NCBI RefSeq assembly: GCF_029227915.1
Contig: NC_079882.1
Location: forward strand, 6,696,001-6,760,000
From: Hydractinia symbiolongicarpus
Lineage: Eukaryota; Cnidaria; Hydrozoa; Anthoathecata; Hydractiniidae
DNA: 64,000 nt
Reading direction: 5' to 3'
Shown here: positions 49,572 through 62,000 of the stretch, one piece after another
Position numbering within the stretch: the stretch's first letter is position 1
Layout: every line of letters begins with the position of its first letter
The notes under the pieces: generated by a model
Database searches by the model: none
What the model was told of the DNA's origin: nothing
Seen by the model: the letters and a program-made list of their open reading frames with translations, nothing else
Translations under genes and position numbers: made by a program

Positions 49572-50861
49572 TTATTTATTGTTTTCGGCCACTACTTTTT
49601 TGTCATCATGCATCAATTTCACAGTGAAATTTAACCTCCTTCCTCTCAATTTGCACCATATATTGTGATCAGTCATACCAAGAATTTGTGCAGCAGCTAA
49701 TGCAGCACCTTCTGTATCAACAATGGTTGTACAACCCAAGCCTGACGGAAGACGCAAGGAAGACCAAATATCTTGAGAACCCCAATCTGCTTTAATGGGT
49801 GGACAATTTATAACTGGGTATGAAGTATTTCCAGCTAATACAGGCCCAAGTCCGTTACTTCGTCCAGCAACTGCTATAAATACAGTTGGAATGCTATGGC
49901 TTTCATAATAATGCAAAATACGAAGTGTTTCTTCTGAACCTTTATGGGCAGATGATACACGAACGTCAGAAGGTACCCCAAGAGTTTTTAAATAGTTTGC
50001 AATTTTCGTACAATGTGGAGTATCACTTGATGAACCCATCAATATGACAGCCCGAGCACTTGGCTTACTGCTGAATTTTTTAGCTTCCTCTGCCACCCAA
50101 GCATAATTTTTCTTAATTTCAACCATAGCTTCTGATGTGACTTCCTTTAAGTTTCTGTAAACTTGCTTATCTCTCATTAGTCGCTTATCGCCAGCTGGCC
50201 ATAATCGCCAAGAGTCATTATCAATAACATCTGCAAGTACAACTTCCTTTGTTGCTTTAGTAATCCCAAATTCTACCTTCATATCAACCAAAACACAGTT
50301 CCTTGAAGCCCATGCTTTTTCCAAAATTTGAAAGCATGCAAGAGCCACCTCTGTAATTTCATTTAATTCATGCTCCCCAATTATGACTCCTGAACCTGAA
50401 AGTTTTGCTGATAGAATCTGCTCTCTTGACCACTGGGGATCATGATTTGCATCATCCTTGAAGAAATATTCCATCTTTGGTTCTGGAAAACGATAGCCTT
50501 CCTCCACACCAGGGTTTCTCCGCAAATACGATCCAGTAATTAATCTGCGTGTTACAACTTCCAATGGAATCATGTCACAATGCTCCACAATACATTCAGT
50601 TTCAGATAACGACTTGTGGAAGTGGGTTCGAACACCAGATTGATTTAGAAATTCAAATACAGCACCATTAGTCGCATTGCTCAATGCCCCCTTACCTTCT
50701 AGTATATCCTTTCGTGCTCCATCTCCACAAGTTATCTGATCTTTGGATTGAAGCAAAACGTACTTTCCATTTTCATATTCTGGCAGATTGTAAACAACTT
50801 TAGTTTTACCTTCAATCACAACATTTTCTTGATCGGAACTGTTCACAACTTTTTTAGCCAT
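49572..50861 (-). CDS. PAICS: PAICS copy 1 (distal), chimeric N-terminus
   Basis: PAICS is a bifunctional purine enzyme: AIR carboxylase plus SAICAR synthetase (steps 6 and 7). This 429-aa intronless frame holds the whole SAICAR synthetase part (VIEGKTKVVYNLPEYENGKY, LLQSKDQITCGDGARK, LADVIDNDSWRLWPAGDKR) and the carboxylase part (AVILMGSSSDTPHC, SSAHKGSEETLR, AVAGRSNGLGPVLAGNTSYP). From VVIEGK onward it is identical to copy 2. The first residues differ: the duplication junction at 50827/50828 cuts exon 2, and the neighbouring unit supplies in-frame MAKKVVNSSDQEN. I chose the ATG at 50861 because the longer frame to 50945 begins with GTG. This copy lacks exon 1, intron 1 and the PPAT-shared promoter; its upstream DNA is the 3' flank of copy 2. 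It may be silent, driven by a new promoter, or an assembly artefact. Confidence 0.85.
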   Translation of the reverse strand: MAKKVVNSSDQENVVIEGKTKVVYNLPEYENGKYVLLQSKDQITCGDGARKDILEGKGALSNATNGAVFEFLNQSGVRTHFHKSLSETECIVEHCDMIPLEVVTRRLITGSYLRRNPGVEEGYRFPEPKMEYFFKDDANHDPQWSREQILSAKLSGSGVIIGEHELNEITEVALACFQILEKAWASRNCVLVDMKVEFGITKATKEVVLADVIDNDSWRLWPAGDKRLMRDKQVYRNLKEVTSEAMVEIKKNYAWVAEEAKKFSSKPSARAVILMGSSSDTPHCTKIANYLKTLGVPSDVRVSSAHKGSEETLRILHYYESHSIPTVFIAVAGRSNGLGPVLAGNTSYPVINCPPIKADWGSQDIWSSLRLPSGLGCTTIVDTEGAALAAAQILGMTDHNIWCKLRGRRLNFTVKLMHDDKKVVAENNK

Positions 50862-53800
50862 GACCTTGCTGCCTATATTGCGCAATGTATACTTCGTGAA
50901 CAATATGGCCTGTATGCGTTTTATGTGCAGCTTCTGTTTTATCACACTGATTGATCGAAATTCGCCGTTTTTTATCTATATCATTGCAAAGGAGCTAGCT
51001 ACTCCGTTGCATCCCCAACTCTCCCCCTAGACGTTCGTAGAGATTGTCGATCTTCAACCTGTTTAGTTTCTTCCAAAGGTCACTTCCTTACCTTTCTCCT
51101 CATCTACGTCGACCTTGTTATACTTAGATGTTCGGGCCTACTAAAGGTACCTGGATTGTCCTGATGATAAATATATTCATCTGGTGTGAACTTTTCACCT
51201 TCAAAAACATGATAATTGGAATTTTATTTTACCTACATAAATAAATGATAAGGAACATATTCGGTAATCAATTTAAACATAAAGAGATCAACAAGGTCAG
51301 CCATACTCCATCTACAATTAACCAAAACGAAGACCTTTTTGTAGACGTAGTAGTATGTAGCGCAGGTCAAAATAGTAGTAGTATGTAGCGCAGGTCAAAA
51401 TAGTCATAGTTTAAAAGTCTGACTAGAACGAGCACGAAAAGAACCATCGTAAACAGCATTGACAAGATTATCATGCACAACCAGAGCATCCGTCTGGATG
51501 GCAACCTGGTCCAGGTCATCGATGATAGTAAAATCCTTGCCGTATACCGAAACTGAAGTTTGAGCGTGAGAATAACCATGGTGTGTCAATTTGAAGGATC
51601 AAAGATGATTATGTAGGTACAAAGGAAGAAAAGGCGATAGTCGCGGCTTAAGCAATATCTTTTATTATCAATATCTTGTATTGTTTTAGCTTACTAGGAA
51701 TCCTCTGTTCTACCATCCAGGGCGACATGATCGATTACAGTTTGTTCTGCATTTTGTTTCATATGGAATGTAATCAAAGATGGTGTCACACCTGCTCCAG
51801 GTTCAACAGCCGCCAAGCCTGCGGGTGCAACATATAACATTACCAATACTGCACTGGAATTTGACATGGCAAGATAAATCATGAAGGCCTTACAAGTGCT
51901 ATAGTATCACGGTATAGCCGTTTGGCGCTATCCTTTAAAACTTACAAAGACACTAGCTACAATTTACAGATAAATACTGCTGCAAAGTCTCTAAAGGGTG
52001 TTCTCTTATATCCTGCGAAATTTAACCATACGCTGGTGTTAACGAGGAATTCTATAACCCTAAGACTGAGAATATCACATTAAAACGTGGAAGGTAATCC
52101 AAATAAATGGTACAGGTCATAGCGTACTCCCTAAGTATCATTTCGAGCTGTCACTATCTTTGGGAGTCACAAAGGTTTTGGAGTACGCTCTATTTGCAGA
52201 TTTTCGATCGCTGAACGACACAAACTTTCATGGGTCTGGTAGATCTTTCTGATTAATCCAAAGGACTATCTCCTCGATTGGATAGGGGAATTGTTGTCAC
52301 TCTTAGGAGGAGAGAAGACACTCTTTATCAAAGAAGGTCTTGTATGAAAAAGTAGCGAGTTGGTCGTATCAATTTTTTGCGACGACCAACTCCAGATAGT
52401 GGGCTGGAATCACAGTGCCGGTTACGGAAAAGAGGGCGAAATTATTTTGCGGCCACAAATACGAATTCGTAGCATCGATCTTGTCAAATATCTAAAAAAA
52501 TACACGATACCTAATTTATGGTCGCAAACATTTCCAGCCCTAAATAGGGAATTCATGATCGCAAATATTTTCAGGCCTCGTTTCCCTAAGCAAAGTGAAA
52601 AAATAAATTTTTGTGACCATCTCTAGAGAGGGTTATCGCAATTACAGTGCCAATGTAAAAAGGGGGACTTCACACATTTGCGAATAAAACTTTTTTTTTC
52701 AAAATTTTTTTTTTCAAGATTGTTTTTTACCCTTCTGCCCCAGCATAGTCTTAAAAACGCAGGTAGTTGTTGCTGAAGCTAGTCGACCTTGTAAGGCAAC
52801 GAAAGCATAGTCCATGGTTACTCACTCAGTCCTATACGACCTTTTCCAAGAATCTTCGAAAACAGAAAATACAGAAGATAAATTATGACAAAAAGGGTGA
52901 ACTACGCGCGTCCTTGTCCCATTTCTTCATCTCAGTTTGCTAAGTATCTGTCCACACAAATTCAAATCCGTGCCCACATCTTTCACGGTGCACCTCAGCA
53001 CTTAACACAAAATGATTCTGGAAAGCTCTCCATTTTTTTCAACTGTTTGACTAGGGTGGTTTTTTTCTTATGAGCTAAATTTAGTTATGTTTTATTTTAG
53101 CACAGGACAGGGTAATGCAATACAAAAAACTTTTTTTCCCTACAGACTGCTTACCGTAAGCCTTTAATCTTAAAAACTTTAATCAACTTTTGTGAATGTT
53201 GTCAACCTCTACCAATGGACTTTTTTTTACTTTAGACATCAGGGGACAATGAAAAAGGGTAAGAATAGAAAGCCATGAATTAATTTTCGCGGATAATTTT
53301 TTGTGCAAATTTCATAGAATTTTCATGAATAATGTAAAAATGGTATCAAATATTTTATGAATCATTCATATATTCTTTTATAATCCTTGATGATTTTGCT
53401 GATAACGTTTGTTTTTTAATCACGCCCCAAGGAAAGGGATTTATTAAAACAACCTCCCCTGCGGTCAAGGTAAGAACAATTTTGGCTTCGCTTTTAAATA
53501 GGGCTCATTTTCGTTGTCGACAAAATTTAGCACAGTAAACTAAAATAAGGCTAATTTTAAAATCCTGATTCTGTCATCTTACATTAAAAACTAAAATTTT
53601 CGGCTGAAAAACTTCGGCGGAAAATTTTCGGACATAATTTCTTATCTCAGCGGAAAAATTTTCGGCCAATTTATAAAGGCAAAAAATGTCAAATTTCAAA
53701 AGTAATGGTTACGGGAAATGACACAAATATATGCTATAAGCATTTATAGTGTACATTTATTCAATCAAGGTCTAAAAAAGGGTCTTCAGGATCCAACTTT

Positions 53801-55973
53801 GAGCCTCAGCGAAATGCGAAAATAACAAAAATAATAAGTTCAAAAACTGCATATTTTAATGGTTTTCGATTACCGTATATATAACTTCTATGCACGGGTC
53901 CTTTTTTCAAAAAATTAAAAAAAACAAAATGTTAGGACATAAAAAAAACTTTGGACAAATTTTGGACAGAAAAATTATCGGACAACAAAAATCCGAAAGT
54001 TTTTCCGTCCGAAAAATTTTCATTCCTAATGTAGTACTGTTTTAGGATAAAGTGGATCTTACAATTAAAGAAATGCTATTTTTTTGGAAATTCGGAACAA
54101 AAAACAGCTGAACACATGACAGCAATAATCATTGTTTTGTCACATAAATGTTTTTAGACTAAAATTGATTTATAAATTTTTAAAATATTTTGTTTTCGAC
54201 GAGTAAAGTAAAAAAACATACTTCGTAGTCCAAAATTGGCCAAATAATAAAAAAAAGTACTTTGTAGTAAAAATTTCATGCATTCTTTCTTTAAACTATG
54301 TAAGAAATTAAAGTTAACATTTTCTGATATTCGAATTTGGTAATTCGAACAACATGCTTTATTCTCTCACAATGTCGTTTGTATAAAATTCATAAGGGTG
54401 TGATTTTCCAAGCTATGTTGTTGATCTTGTTGATTTAGAAAACATGCTTTATTCTCTCACAATGTCGTTTGTATAAAATTTGTATAGAAAACGCCAAAAA
54501 AAACTTATGGTCAGGCAGTTGATGACAACAGAAATCGGAATATAATATTTTTTTTTTTGCATTTTAAATATAACATCCAGCAATGAAGCTGATCAAATAC
54601 ACAATAACTAAGAAAATATACTCATGCAAAAGATATGTTAAAAAAAGGCAACCAACATACAAAGATTATATAAAGACAATTACTAAAGTTGATCAAATCA
54701 AGGCTTTACGGTTCAGTTTATTTATTGTTTTCGGCCACTACTTTTTTGTCATCATGCATCAATTTCACAGTGAAATTTAACCTCCTTCCTCTCAATTTGC
54801 ACCATATATTGTGATCAGTCATACCAAGAATTTGTGCAGCAGCTAATGCAGCACCTTCTGTATCAACAATGGTTGTACAACCCAAGCCTGACGGAAGACG
54901 CAAGGAAGACCAAATATCTTGAGAACCCCAATCTGCTTTAATGGGTGGACAATTTATAACTGGGTATGAAGTATTTCCAGCTAATACAGGCCCAAGTCCG
55001 TTACTTCGTCCAGCAACTGCTATAAATACAGTTGGAATGCTATGGCTTTCATAATAATGCAAAATACGAAGTGTTTCTTCTGAACCTTTATGGGCAGATG
55101 ATACACGAACGTCAGAAGGTACCCCAAGAGTTTTTAAATAGTTTGCAATTTTCGTACAATGTGGAGTATCACTTGATGAACCCATCAATATGACAGCCCG
55201 AGCACTTGGCTTACTGCTGAATTTTTTAGCTTCCTCTGCCACCCAAGCATAATTTTTCTTAATTTCAACCATAGCTTCTGATGTGACTTCCTTTAAGTTT
55301 CTGTAAACTTGCTTATCTCTCATTAGTCGCTTATCGCCAGCTGGCCATAATCGCCAAGAGTCATTATCAATAACATCTGCAAGTACAACTTCCTTTGTTG
55401 CTTTAGTAATCCCAAATTCTACCTTCATATCAACCAAAACACAGTTCCTTGAAGCCCATGCTTTTTCCAAAATTTGAAAGCATGCAAGAGCCACCTCTGT
55501 AATTTCATTTAATTCATGCTCCCCAATTATGACTCCTGAACCTGAAAGTTTTGCTGATAGAATCTGCTCTCTTGACCACTGGGGATCATGATTTGCATCA
55601 TCCTTGAAGAAATATTCCATCTTTGGTTCTGGAAAACGATAGCCTTCCTCCACACCAGGGTTTCTCCGCAAATACGATCCAGTAATTAATCTGCGTGTTA
55701 CAACTTCCAATGGAATCATGTCACAATGCTCCACAATACATTCAGTTTCAGATAACGACTTGTGGAAGTGGGTTCGAACACCAGATTGATTTAGAAATTC
55801 AAATACAGCACCATTAGTCGCATTGCTCAATGCCCCCTTACCTTCTAGTATATCCTTTCGTGCTCCATCTCCACAAGTTATCTGATCTTTGGATTGAAGC
55901 AAAACGTACTTTCCATTTTCATATTCTGGCAGATTGTAAACAACTTTAGTTTTACCTTCAATCACAACATTTC
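50828..55973. repeat. 5146-bp tandem duplication, unit 2
   Basis: This is the second direct copy of the unit at 45682-50827. At its right end identity stops after acaacattt, where the genuine PAICS exon 2 continues into ccgacagcaccgtaacc. Unit 2 is therefore the one joined to the native gene 5' end. It carries its own copies of the MITE (53582-54041), the 11-bp inverted repeat (52357-52392) and the direct repeats (54352-54390 and 54442-54480). Confidence 0.95.
51409..51882 (-). other. Coding-like exons in duplicated flank, unit 2
   Basis: This is the same pair of frames as at 46263-46736. One substitution changes V to F in the motif VYGKDVTIIDD (here VYGKDFTIIDD). Identity unknown. Confidence 0.3.
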
Positions 55974-56091
55974 CGACAGCACCGTAACCTTCTAAAAATA
56001 TTAGAAATAATTTAACGAATTGAAAGTATCTTTAGCTTAATGCCTTGGCATAAAAAAATAATTTACACAACCACACACCTCTGGTCCCCAT
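54718..56091 (-). CDS. PAICS: PAICS copy 2 (native, two exons)
   Basis: This copy keeps the native 5' end. Exon 1 (56091-56079) is only 13 coding nt, ATGGGGACCAGAG, followed by a GTGTGT donor. Exon 2 (55991-54718) follows a TTTTTAG acceptor. Joined, the start reads MGTREGYGAVGNVVIEGKTK, 428 aa in all (human 425). The SAICAR synthetase domain covers about 14-260 and the class II AIR carboxylase domain about 265-415, with GSSSD, SSAHKG and AGRSNGLGP intact. It faces PPAT head to head over 263 bp, so it is the copy expected to be co-regulated with step 1 of the pathway. The 13-nt exon is my reading of splice sites; phase agreement and the family-like start support it. Confidence 0.92.
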
Positions 56092-56354
56092 AGTTAGCAG
56101 TTGTTTTGAAATAAGGATTGCTGAAGCACGTTCTCAGATATTTTAACATATTGATCAGCTGATCGTGCTCTTTTATCCAATCAAAAGAAGGACTTCAAAT
56201 AGTCGACCAATAGGTTATGGCTTATTTTAAAAATTATCACGCGGGAAATTTTTTAGCTGCAAAATTCAATATGGTAGAACAAATGCATGCACATGGCAGA
56301 CGGTCTCAGAGAAAAGAGTAATCTGATTAAATTTGTTAAAGAATTATTCAAAAC
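56092..56354. promoter_or_regulatory. PAICS/PPAT bidirectional promoter
   Basis: Only 263 bp separate the two divergent start codons. Visible candidate sites are two CCAAT boxes (56177-56181 within atccaatcaaa, and 56207-56211 within gaccaatagg) and an E2F-like gcgggaaa at 56241-56248. There is no obvious TATA box at a standard distance. Vertebrate PPAT and PAICS also share a short divergent promoter (established knowledge). The site roles are inference. Confidence 0.8.
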
Positions 56355-59300
56355 ATGGACTCAAGTGATATTTTGAGAGATGCATGTGCTGTTTTTGGTT
56401 GTGCTACAACCAAGAAATGCTCACAATTTGCCAGTGTAGTAGACACGCTGTACCTTGGTCTGATGGCTCTTCAACACAGGTGTGTTCCTAACTAACTATA
56501 GCTAGTTAGTTAGTTAGTTAGTTAGCTAGTTAGCTAAATATCCTTTGTTATTATGTCTATAGCTTTGCTGAATTTTAAAAGGAAGAAGGCTTCTGGTTCA
56601 TGCCCGTATGTTAAACACCAAAGAAACATCTGTGACACAAGAATGTTTGAAATAAAAAATGACTTGTTTAAACTAAAGTACACGTGTTAATGCAAAACCA
56701 TTTACCTTAGCTATCTTACTCTTCCTTAATTTCTAAATTACATGTTCTGAAAGCTAGTTTTAAATATTTTGAGACTCTTTACATGTTAATAGTTTGTTTT
56801 GCTATAAATTAACCTTGATCTCCTTGAAATTTTCTTTCCTTATAGGCTAAATTTGCTAAAAAATTATGTCCAGTAGATTTCCTTAACACTTTAAAAACTG
56901 CTGGACACAGGTTTAACATATTTTACATTTTATTCAATACTTTAGTGTGGTCCAGCAGGGCATGTAGGTGTTGCTACTACTAGAATGAAGTCTGACAATT
57001 TTCCCCAGCATTTTTAAGACTGTCAGGCATACAGGTTGTATTTGTTGTAGCTTGTCTGGATACGGGGTATATAACTAGACACTGCATTTTTTTTCAAATA
57101 TATTTTATGTCTACATAAAAAGTATGAAGAAGTAAAAACAATTTATAGCGAAAGTCTATTCCTATTAATAAAAACAACAATGACAAAAAACAACAACAAA
57201 TTATATGAATTGTATGAAAGAGCTTGGAAAATTTCTATAATAAAATAATTAACATCTATGTAAACGTGTTCTAAGTATCAGTTAGAAACATATATACATC
57301 ATATGCATAGCAAAATTCCTAAGCCCAATATTTTTGGGTCCTTTTTTTAAATAAAAAGATTTCTAGACAAATGTCTCTTCCACACAAGATTAATTTTTTG
57401 TATAGGAATTAAAAAAGACAATTATATTTTGATGTAAAATTTGAGAGTGCAGATGATTAAAAACTTGTCTTTTGTTAAACTACTTCTACTTGTGGTAAAT
57501 TTACACTTTAAATTTACGTAAACTAGATACTGCATCTAGATGTCTTAGTTTTTATTGTGTTTAAAAAGCTATTTTAGTAACTGACCAGAGTCCTTTAATA
57601 GACTTCAAAACCTAGCATGATTTGTGGCCACAGGCAAAGTAGCATACACTACATTTTTCAATGTAAATTAAACAACAGAATTGGATGTGTCACTATTGTG
57701 CATGTCGCTTCTGCAGCTTTTTTATTTTTTATGCTCAATAATGTGTTAATTTCTTGTAACAAGGTATAATGTATCCATCACCCTTAAAAAATCCTCTTTA
57801 TTAAAAAATTGTCATTAAAGGCATAAAATTTCTTAAATTATACCTGAATTCCAGTCAATAATTGCCAGAAATATTATCTTAACGAAATTTTTATAAATGA
57901 TCAATTTTTAACTGTTATAAGATTCATAATAACTTGTTATAACTAGATGTTAGTTTTTAGGTCTTAAGGGATTAGCTCCAAGAAGTTTTAACTAAGAAAC
58001 CGTAAGATTATGCATTCATTTGATATTATACTGATGCAACTGTTTCAAAGAAATTACCTTTCTAAAATTAAGATTCTAAAATAATATAAAATGTAAAATT
58101 CTTTACTTTAGCTTACATTTTACTGTTATGATATTCCTGTAATAGTTTTCAATTTTAAGGCCTGTATCAATTGGTAAAAGATCAGAGGCTAAGGGAGTTC
58201 TTCTTTTAAAAAATGTTACAGATTTTTAATGCAATATTATCTAAATTATAAATTTTAGGGGACAAGAAAGTTCAGGCATGGTTACATCAGACGGCACATC
58301 TTTTAAAACCATGAAAGGCATGGGGTTGGTTTCGTCCGTTTACACTCAGTCAACAGTTGATAGTAGGGAGGGCCACATAGGTATCGGTCATAATCGTTAT
58401 TCGACTTCTGGAACATCTACTCTACTAAACTGCCAACCCTTCGTCGTTCACACTGAGTACGGCCGCATCGCTGTTGCACATAATGGTGAAATAGTAAATG
58501 CGAAAAGTGTCAGGCAACGTTTGCTGAAACATGGAATTGGCCTTTCAACAGAATCTGACAGTGAGATGATCACCCAGTTGCTGGTCAGTGAACCTCCGCA
58601 TGGGGAATCAGATGGAGTTAATTGGGTGTCCAGAATTGTGCATGTTATGAGTGTCATCCATTGTTCCTATTCAATTTTACTAATGACATCTCAGGAGGAG
58701 ATTTACGCCTTTCGCGACCCGTTTGGCAATAGACCACTCTGCTTGGGTGAAATAAAAGTTTCGTATACCACTAATTTAGACGCTAAGAAAGCACTGAATA
58801 GCTGCTCAATTTATGTTGTTTCTTCAGAATCCTGCGCATTTTCTTCCGTTGGTGCCGAATTCCTCAGAGAAGTACATCCTGGAGAAATTGTGCGTTTGAC
58901 TTCAAACGGTATAGAATCTCTTCGAACTGTCAAGCGGCCAGACTTGACCACTCCTGCTTTCTGTATCTTCGAGTATGTCTATTTTGCAAGAGCTGATTCG
59001 TTTTTTGAAGGACAACTTGTGCACGCTGTCCGTAAGGAGTGCGGTCGTCAGTTAGCCATAGAAGGATGTGTCGATGCCGATATAGTTAGCACCATACCGG
59101 ATTCTGCTACACCAGCCGCCAGAGGATTTTCAGAACAATCAGGCATTCCTTATGAATCCGTTGTGGTCAAAAATCGATACATTGGTAGAACGTTCATTCA
59201 ACCGACGTCAGCGTTAAGAAAGCGCGGGGTTACGACAAAATTTGGTCCTTTGATTGACAATATCATGGGAAAAAGGATTATTTTGATTGACGACTCTATT

Positions 59301-59778
59301 GTACGTGGAAATACGATGCCGCATATAATTGAGTTGCTCAAACGTTCTGGCGCGAAAGAGGTGGGTTTTTAAATGTACCTGATGTACCTTGCCCTATTTC
59401 TAACGCCCTTGCTGGCCCTTTCTTATGGTCTCTCTTTATATTCAAACTCTCATAGACTGCAAAAATTAGAAAAGATTCTTCCCTCTGTTGACTTGGTAAA
59501 AAATTTTGTATTGGTTTATTTAGGTTCACATACGGGTAGCTTCACCGCCCTTAAAACACCCTTGTTTTATGGGCGTCAATATACCAACGCACGACGAACT
59601 CATCGCCAATAGATACAGTCCTTTGGAGATGGCTAAACACTTTGGCGTGGATACTTTAGTGTATTTATCTGTGGAAGGCTTGCAGAAAGCTGTTGCGAAG
59701 GGGGTCAAACACAAGGAACATAGCGGACATTGTAAAGCCTGTTTAACCGGAAAATATCCGCTGGAATTGGAATGGTGA
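56355..59778 (+). CDS. PPAT: PPAT, glutamine PRPP amidotransferase (3 exons)
   Basis: PPAT makes 5-phosphoribosylamine from PRPP and glutamine, the committed step of purine synthesis. Exons 56355-56479, 58259-59360 and 59524-59778 give 493 aa (human 517). The N-terminus MDSSDILRDACAVFGC has a ten-residue propeptide before Cys11, the glutaminase nucleophile that is exposed by self-cleavage in this class. Class II glutaminase motifs follow: GIGHNRYSTSG, AHNGEIVNA and ESDSEMI. The phosphoribosyltransferase PRPP loop is IILIDDSIVRGNT. Cysteines expected to bind the 4Fe-4S cluster lie in FCIFEYVYFARAD and near the C-terminus in GHCKACLTGKYPLELEW. It is thus the Fe-S, propeptide-bearing type. Intron 1 is 1.8 kb and contains a dispersed repeat. 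Confidence 0.96.
56492..56537. repeat. (GTTA)n microsatellite
   Basis: A run of tagttagttagttagttagc type repeats lies just inside PPAT intron 1. Confidence 0.85.
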
Positions 59779-59967
59779 AATTATCTTTTCTAATCCACAT
59801 TTTTCACGTTATTCTAGAATGTAAACTTAGCGTGGTGTGTCAGATGCCGTCGTGAATTTTATTTTTCAAAGAATGTATTTCTTCTTGTTATTTTAATATA
59901 TATATTTTTTTTCTGGATTTGTTTATAACAATTGTACATAGTTTGTAAAAGATCTTCAGGCAGAATT

Positions 59968-60454
59968 ACTGTAAATTCTTTAATTTAACGCGTATTCTAA
60001 TTAACGCATAGCACCAATTTTTAGGGAAAATCGTAATTTATTTCCGTCCAATTATTAACGTGTAGCCGAATTCAGAATAATTTATTTTCGTCTAATCATT
60101 GCGCTTATCAAACCTTAACGATAAACATTTCCTGGTTGAATAAAAAAACACAATAAAGAGATTCTTTTTTTGTAATTTTTAAGTTTTCAAATATCAACCT
60201 AGATATTTCTGGATATTTTACAAATCAGTTGAAAAATCAGTTAAAAAAGTGTGTATCATCTGTGTATCATCATGATCAAGTATAAAAAAGTTTCCAATCA
60301 ATCCTACTTTACCGCGTTTGATTTTTTTTTCGTCCAATTATTAACGCGTGATTTGATATCCAAAATTCTACAATTTTTTTTCAGTCTAATTTTCTACGCG
60401 TGTTGTCTAAAATAATTATTTTTTGCCACGCGTTAAATTGGAGAAATTACGGTA
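59968..60454. mobile_element. MITE downstream of PPAT
   Basis: The left end is tactgtaaattctttaattt followed by aacgcgt. The right end, reversed, is taccgtaatttctccaattt followed by aacgcgt: inverted ends of about 27 bp. Internal ttattaacgcgt-like motifs repeat near 60054 and 60342. TA flanks the right end. The ends resemble the MITE at 8042-8466. Confidence 0.8.
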
Positions 60455-60459
60455 TAAAT

Positions 60460-61995
60460 ATTTTAATATTTGATTTTTTTTTCGAACTAATATATACATA
60501 TAATTTACTCATTTGGCAGTAATGTATATTACTTATTGTTTCACAGAAAACAAATAAAAAAAAGTCAGGAATTGTTACGGTGTCTAAAATATTTTTCTTT
60601 GCGACCACACGAGATCTTGTGATGACAATCACACACACGGTATAATCACATGTTTTAGAAGTATTTGCGAAATAATGGTTTTCGTATAAAGGTTTGGGAG
60701 GTTTAGATGCATATTATGCGGTCTTATTACGTAATAACTACTCTATTGTATTATGCGCGCCATTGTTTCACTGGCTCTGGAACACAACTAATCACGTCTG
60801 AGGAATGAAAGCTATTTTGACAATAACGAAATGTTAATACAGTTGTGTCAACAAGTATATTGTGTAAAAACTTCAAAATATGCCACACCCAACCATGCTT
60901 TCTATTTTTCACCATCTCCCTTTTTTTTACCAAAAACTTTACATGACAAAAAGGAGGTATGTTTGAACTTCCTAATCAAATGTTATTTAATTGCGATAAT
61001 ACACACTCGTAGCACCATTACCTCGTGTGTTTTTTTTTGAGAATATGATCAGCTTAAAGCAGTAATGGAAAATGCTAGACAGATTGAAGAAAAACCTTCG
61101 AGAGAATCAAAATTTTCGTCCTCACACGAAGGGATAAATTCGAGACGGGTTATTCAGACCACACTAGATTAAAAATCAAGGACTAAGAGCTCTAAAATTT
61201 AAAGGAAACTTCACTAGTGCAGCTTATTTGCTCTAGACCTTTGAAATTGTCTTAATTTCGCACTTTTACTTGTATTTTATCCAGAGTAACCCAATCTCGT
61301 CCTCAGTGCATCTTGTATTTTTTTTGAGTTCGGGCGGCGATACGAACATGTTTGTCTCGCCGTCGGATAAAAAAGAGACAACAGGCGTTGGGAACGAGGT
61401 TGCACAGTAACCGTATTTACTCTCTAATATTCCTGCTTCTCTACAATCATAAGGAAAATATAATGAAACGTCACTTTTTAAGGCTCGCCGCTACAAGCGA
61501 TTACGCTATGTTAGATTTTCATTTTTTATTATTAACTTATTAACGTTAACTACCAATATCGTAACATACAATCTTCGTCACAATATCTTGAGACAAGACA
61601 TCTAATTTCGAAGTACATCACCACAATTAATTGCGTAGGTATAGATTCCTACATTTTGAACCAGTAAAAGTTCACCTGTCTATTTTTTACTTCGGACTTA
61701 TTTAGTTACTCTTGAAATGTGCTAATTGTTGCTGACGTCAACACAACAATTTTTTTCTGAATTTTGGCATTATTTCGTTGTGCAGCGCTAGAAAGAATGC
61801 AAGTACGGAATTATAAACGCCGTTCACCTGGTCTAAAAGTACCAATTTTACAGCCTGCGTTTTTGTTCAGATTCGAAGCTGTTTTTCTCACTAATTTTAT
61901 CCATGGTTGTAGTAAACACGCCTTTAGGTTGAAAAAATAGTCCTGTCCTGTTCTACAATATTTAATTTGTTTTTAAGCTGTAAATAGGATAAGAA
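60460..61995. other. Intergenic stretch, no gene seen
   Basis: The region is AT-rich with short frames only. I see no supportable gene or RNA. Confidence 0.45.
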
Positions 61996-62000
61996 ACGAT

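Larger units (their letters stand above)
45682..50827. repeat. 5146-bp tandem duplication, unit 1
   Basis: Every landmark in this block recurs exactly 5146 bp later. Only a few differences were noticed, for example gtaacatcc against gtaaaatcc at 46385 and ggtctttt against ggtcactt near 45934. The unit holds the PAICS 3' flank (about 3.9 kb) and PAICS coding sequence cut inside its second exon. At the right edge, acaacattt joins directly to tcttgatcgg of unit 2. The left edge shares cttgatcg with that junction. Confidence 0.95.

Noticed and set aside
49437-49634. Plus-strand 65-aa frame overlapping the PAICS 3' end
   Set aside because: It is antisense to the end of PAICS and its 3' flank, and appears in both units only because they are duplicates.
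50862-50945. Longer PAICS copy 1 N-terminus (28 extra basic residues, resembling a mitochondrial presequence)
   Set aside because: The extended frame begins with GTG, not ATG, and has no internal ATG before 50861. In a nuclear animal gene this is not a credible start.
58448-58657. Minus-strand 69-aa frame within PPAT
   Set aside because: It is an antisense shadow of the well-supported PPAT exon 2.
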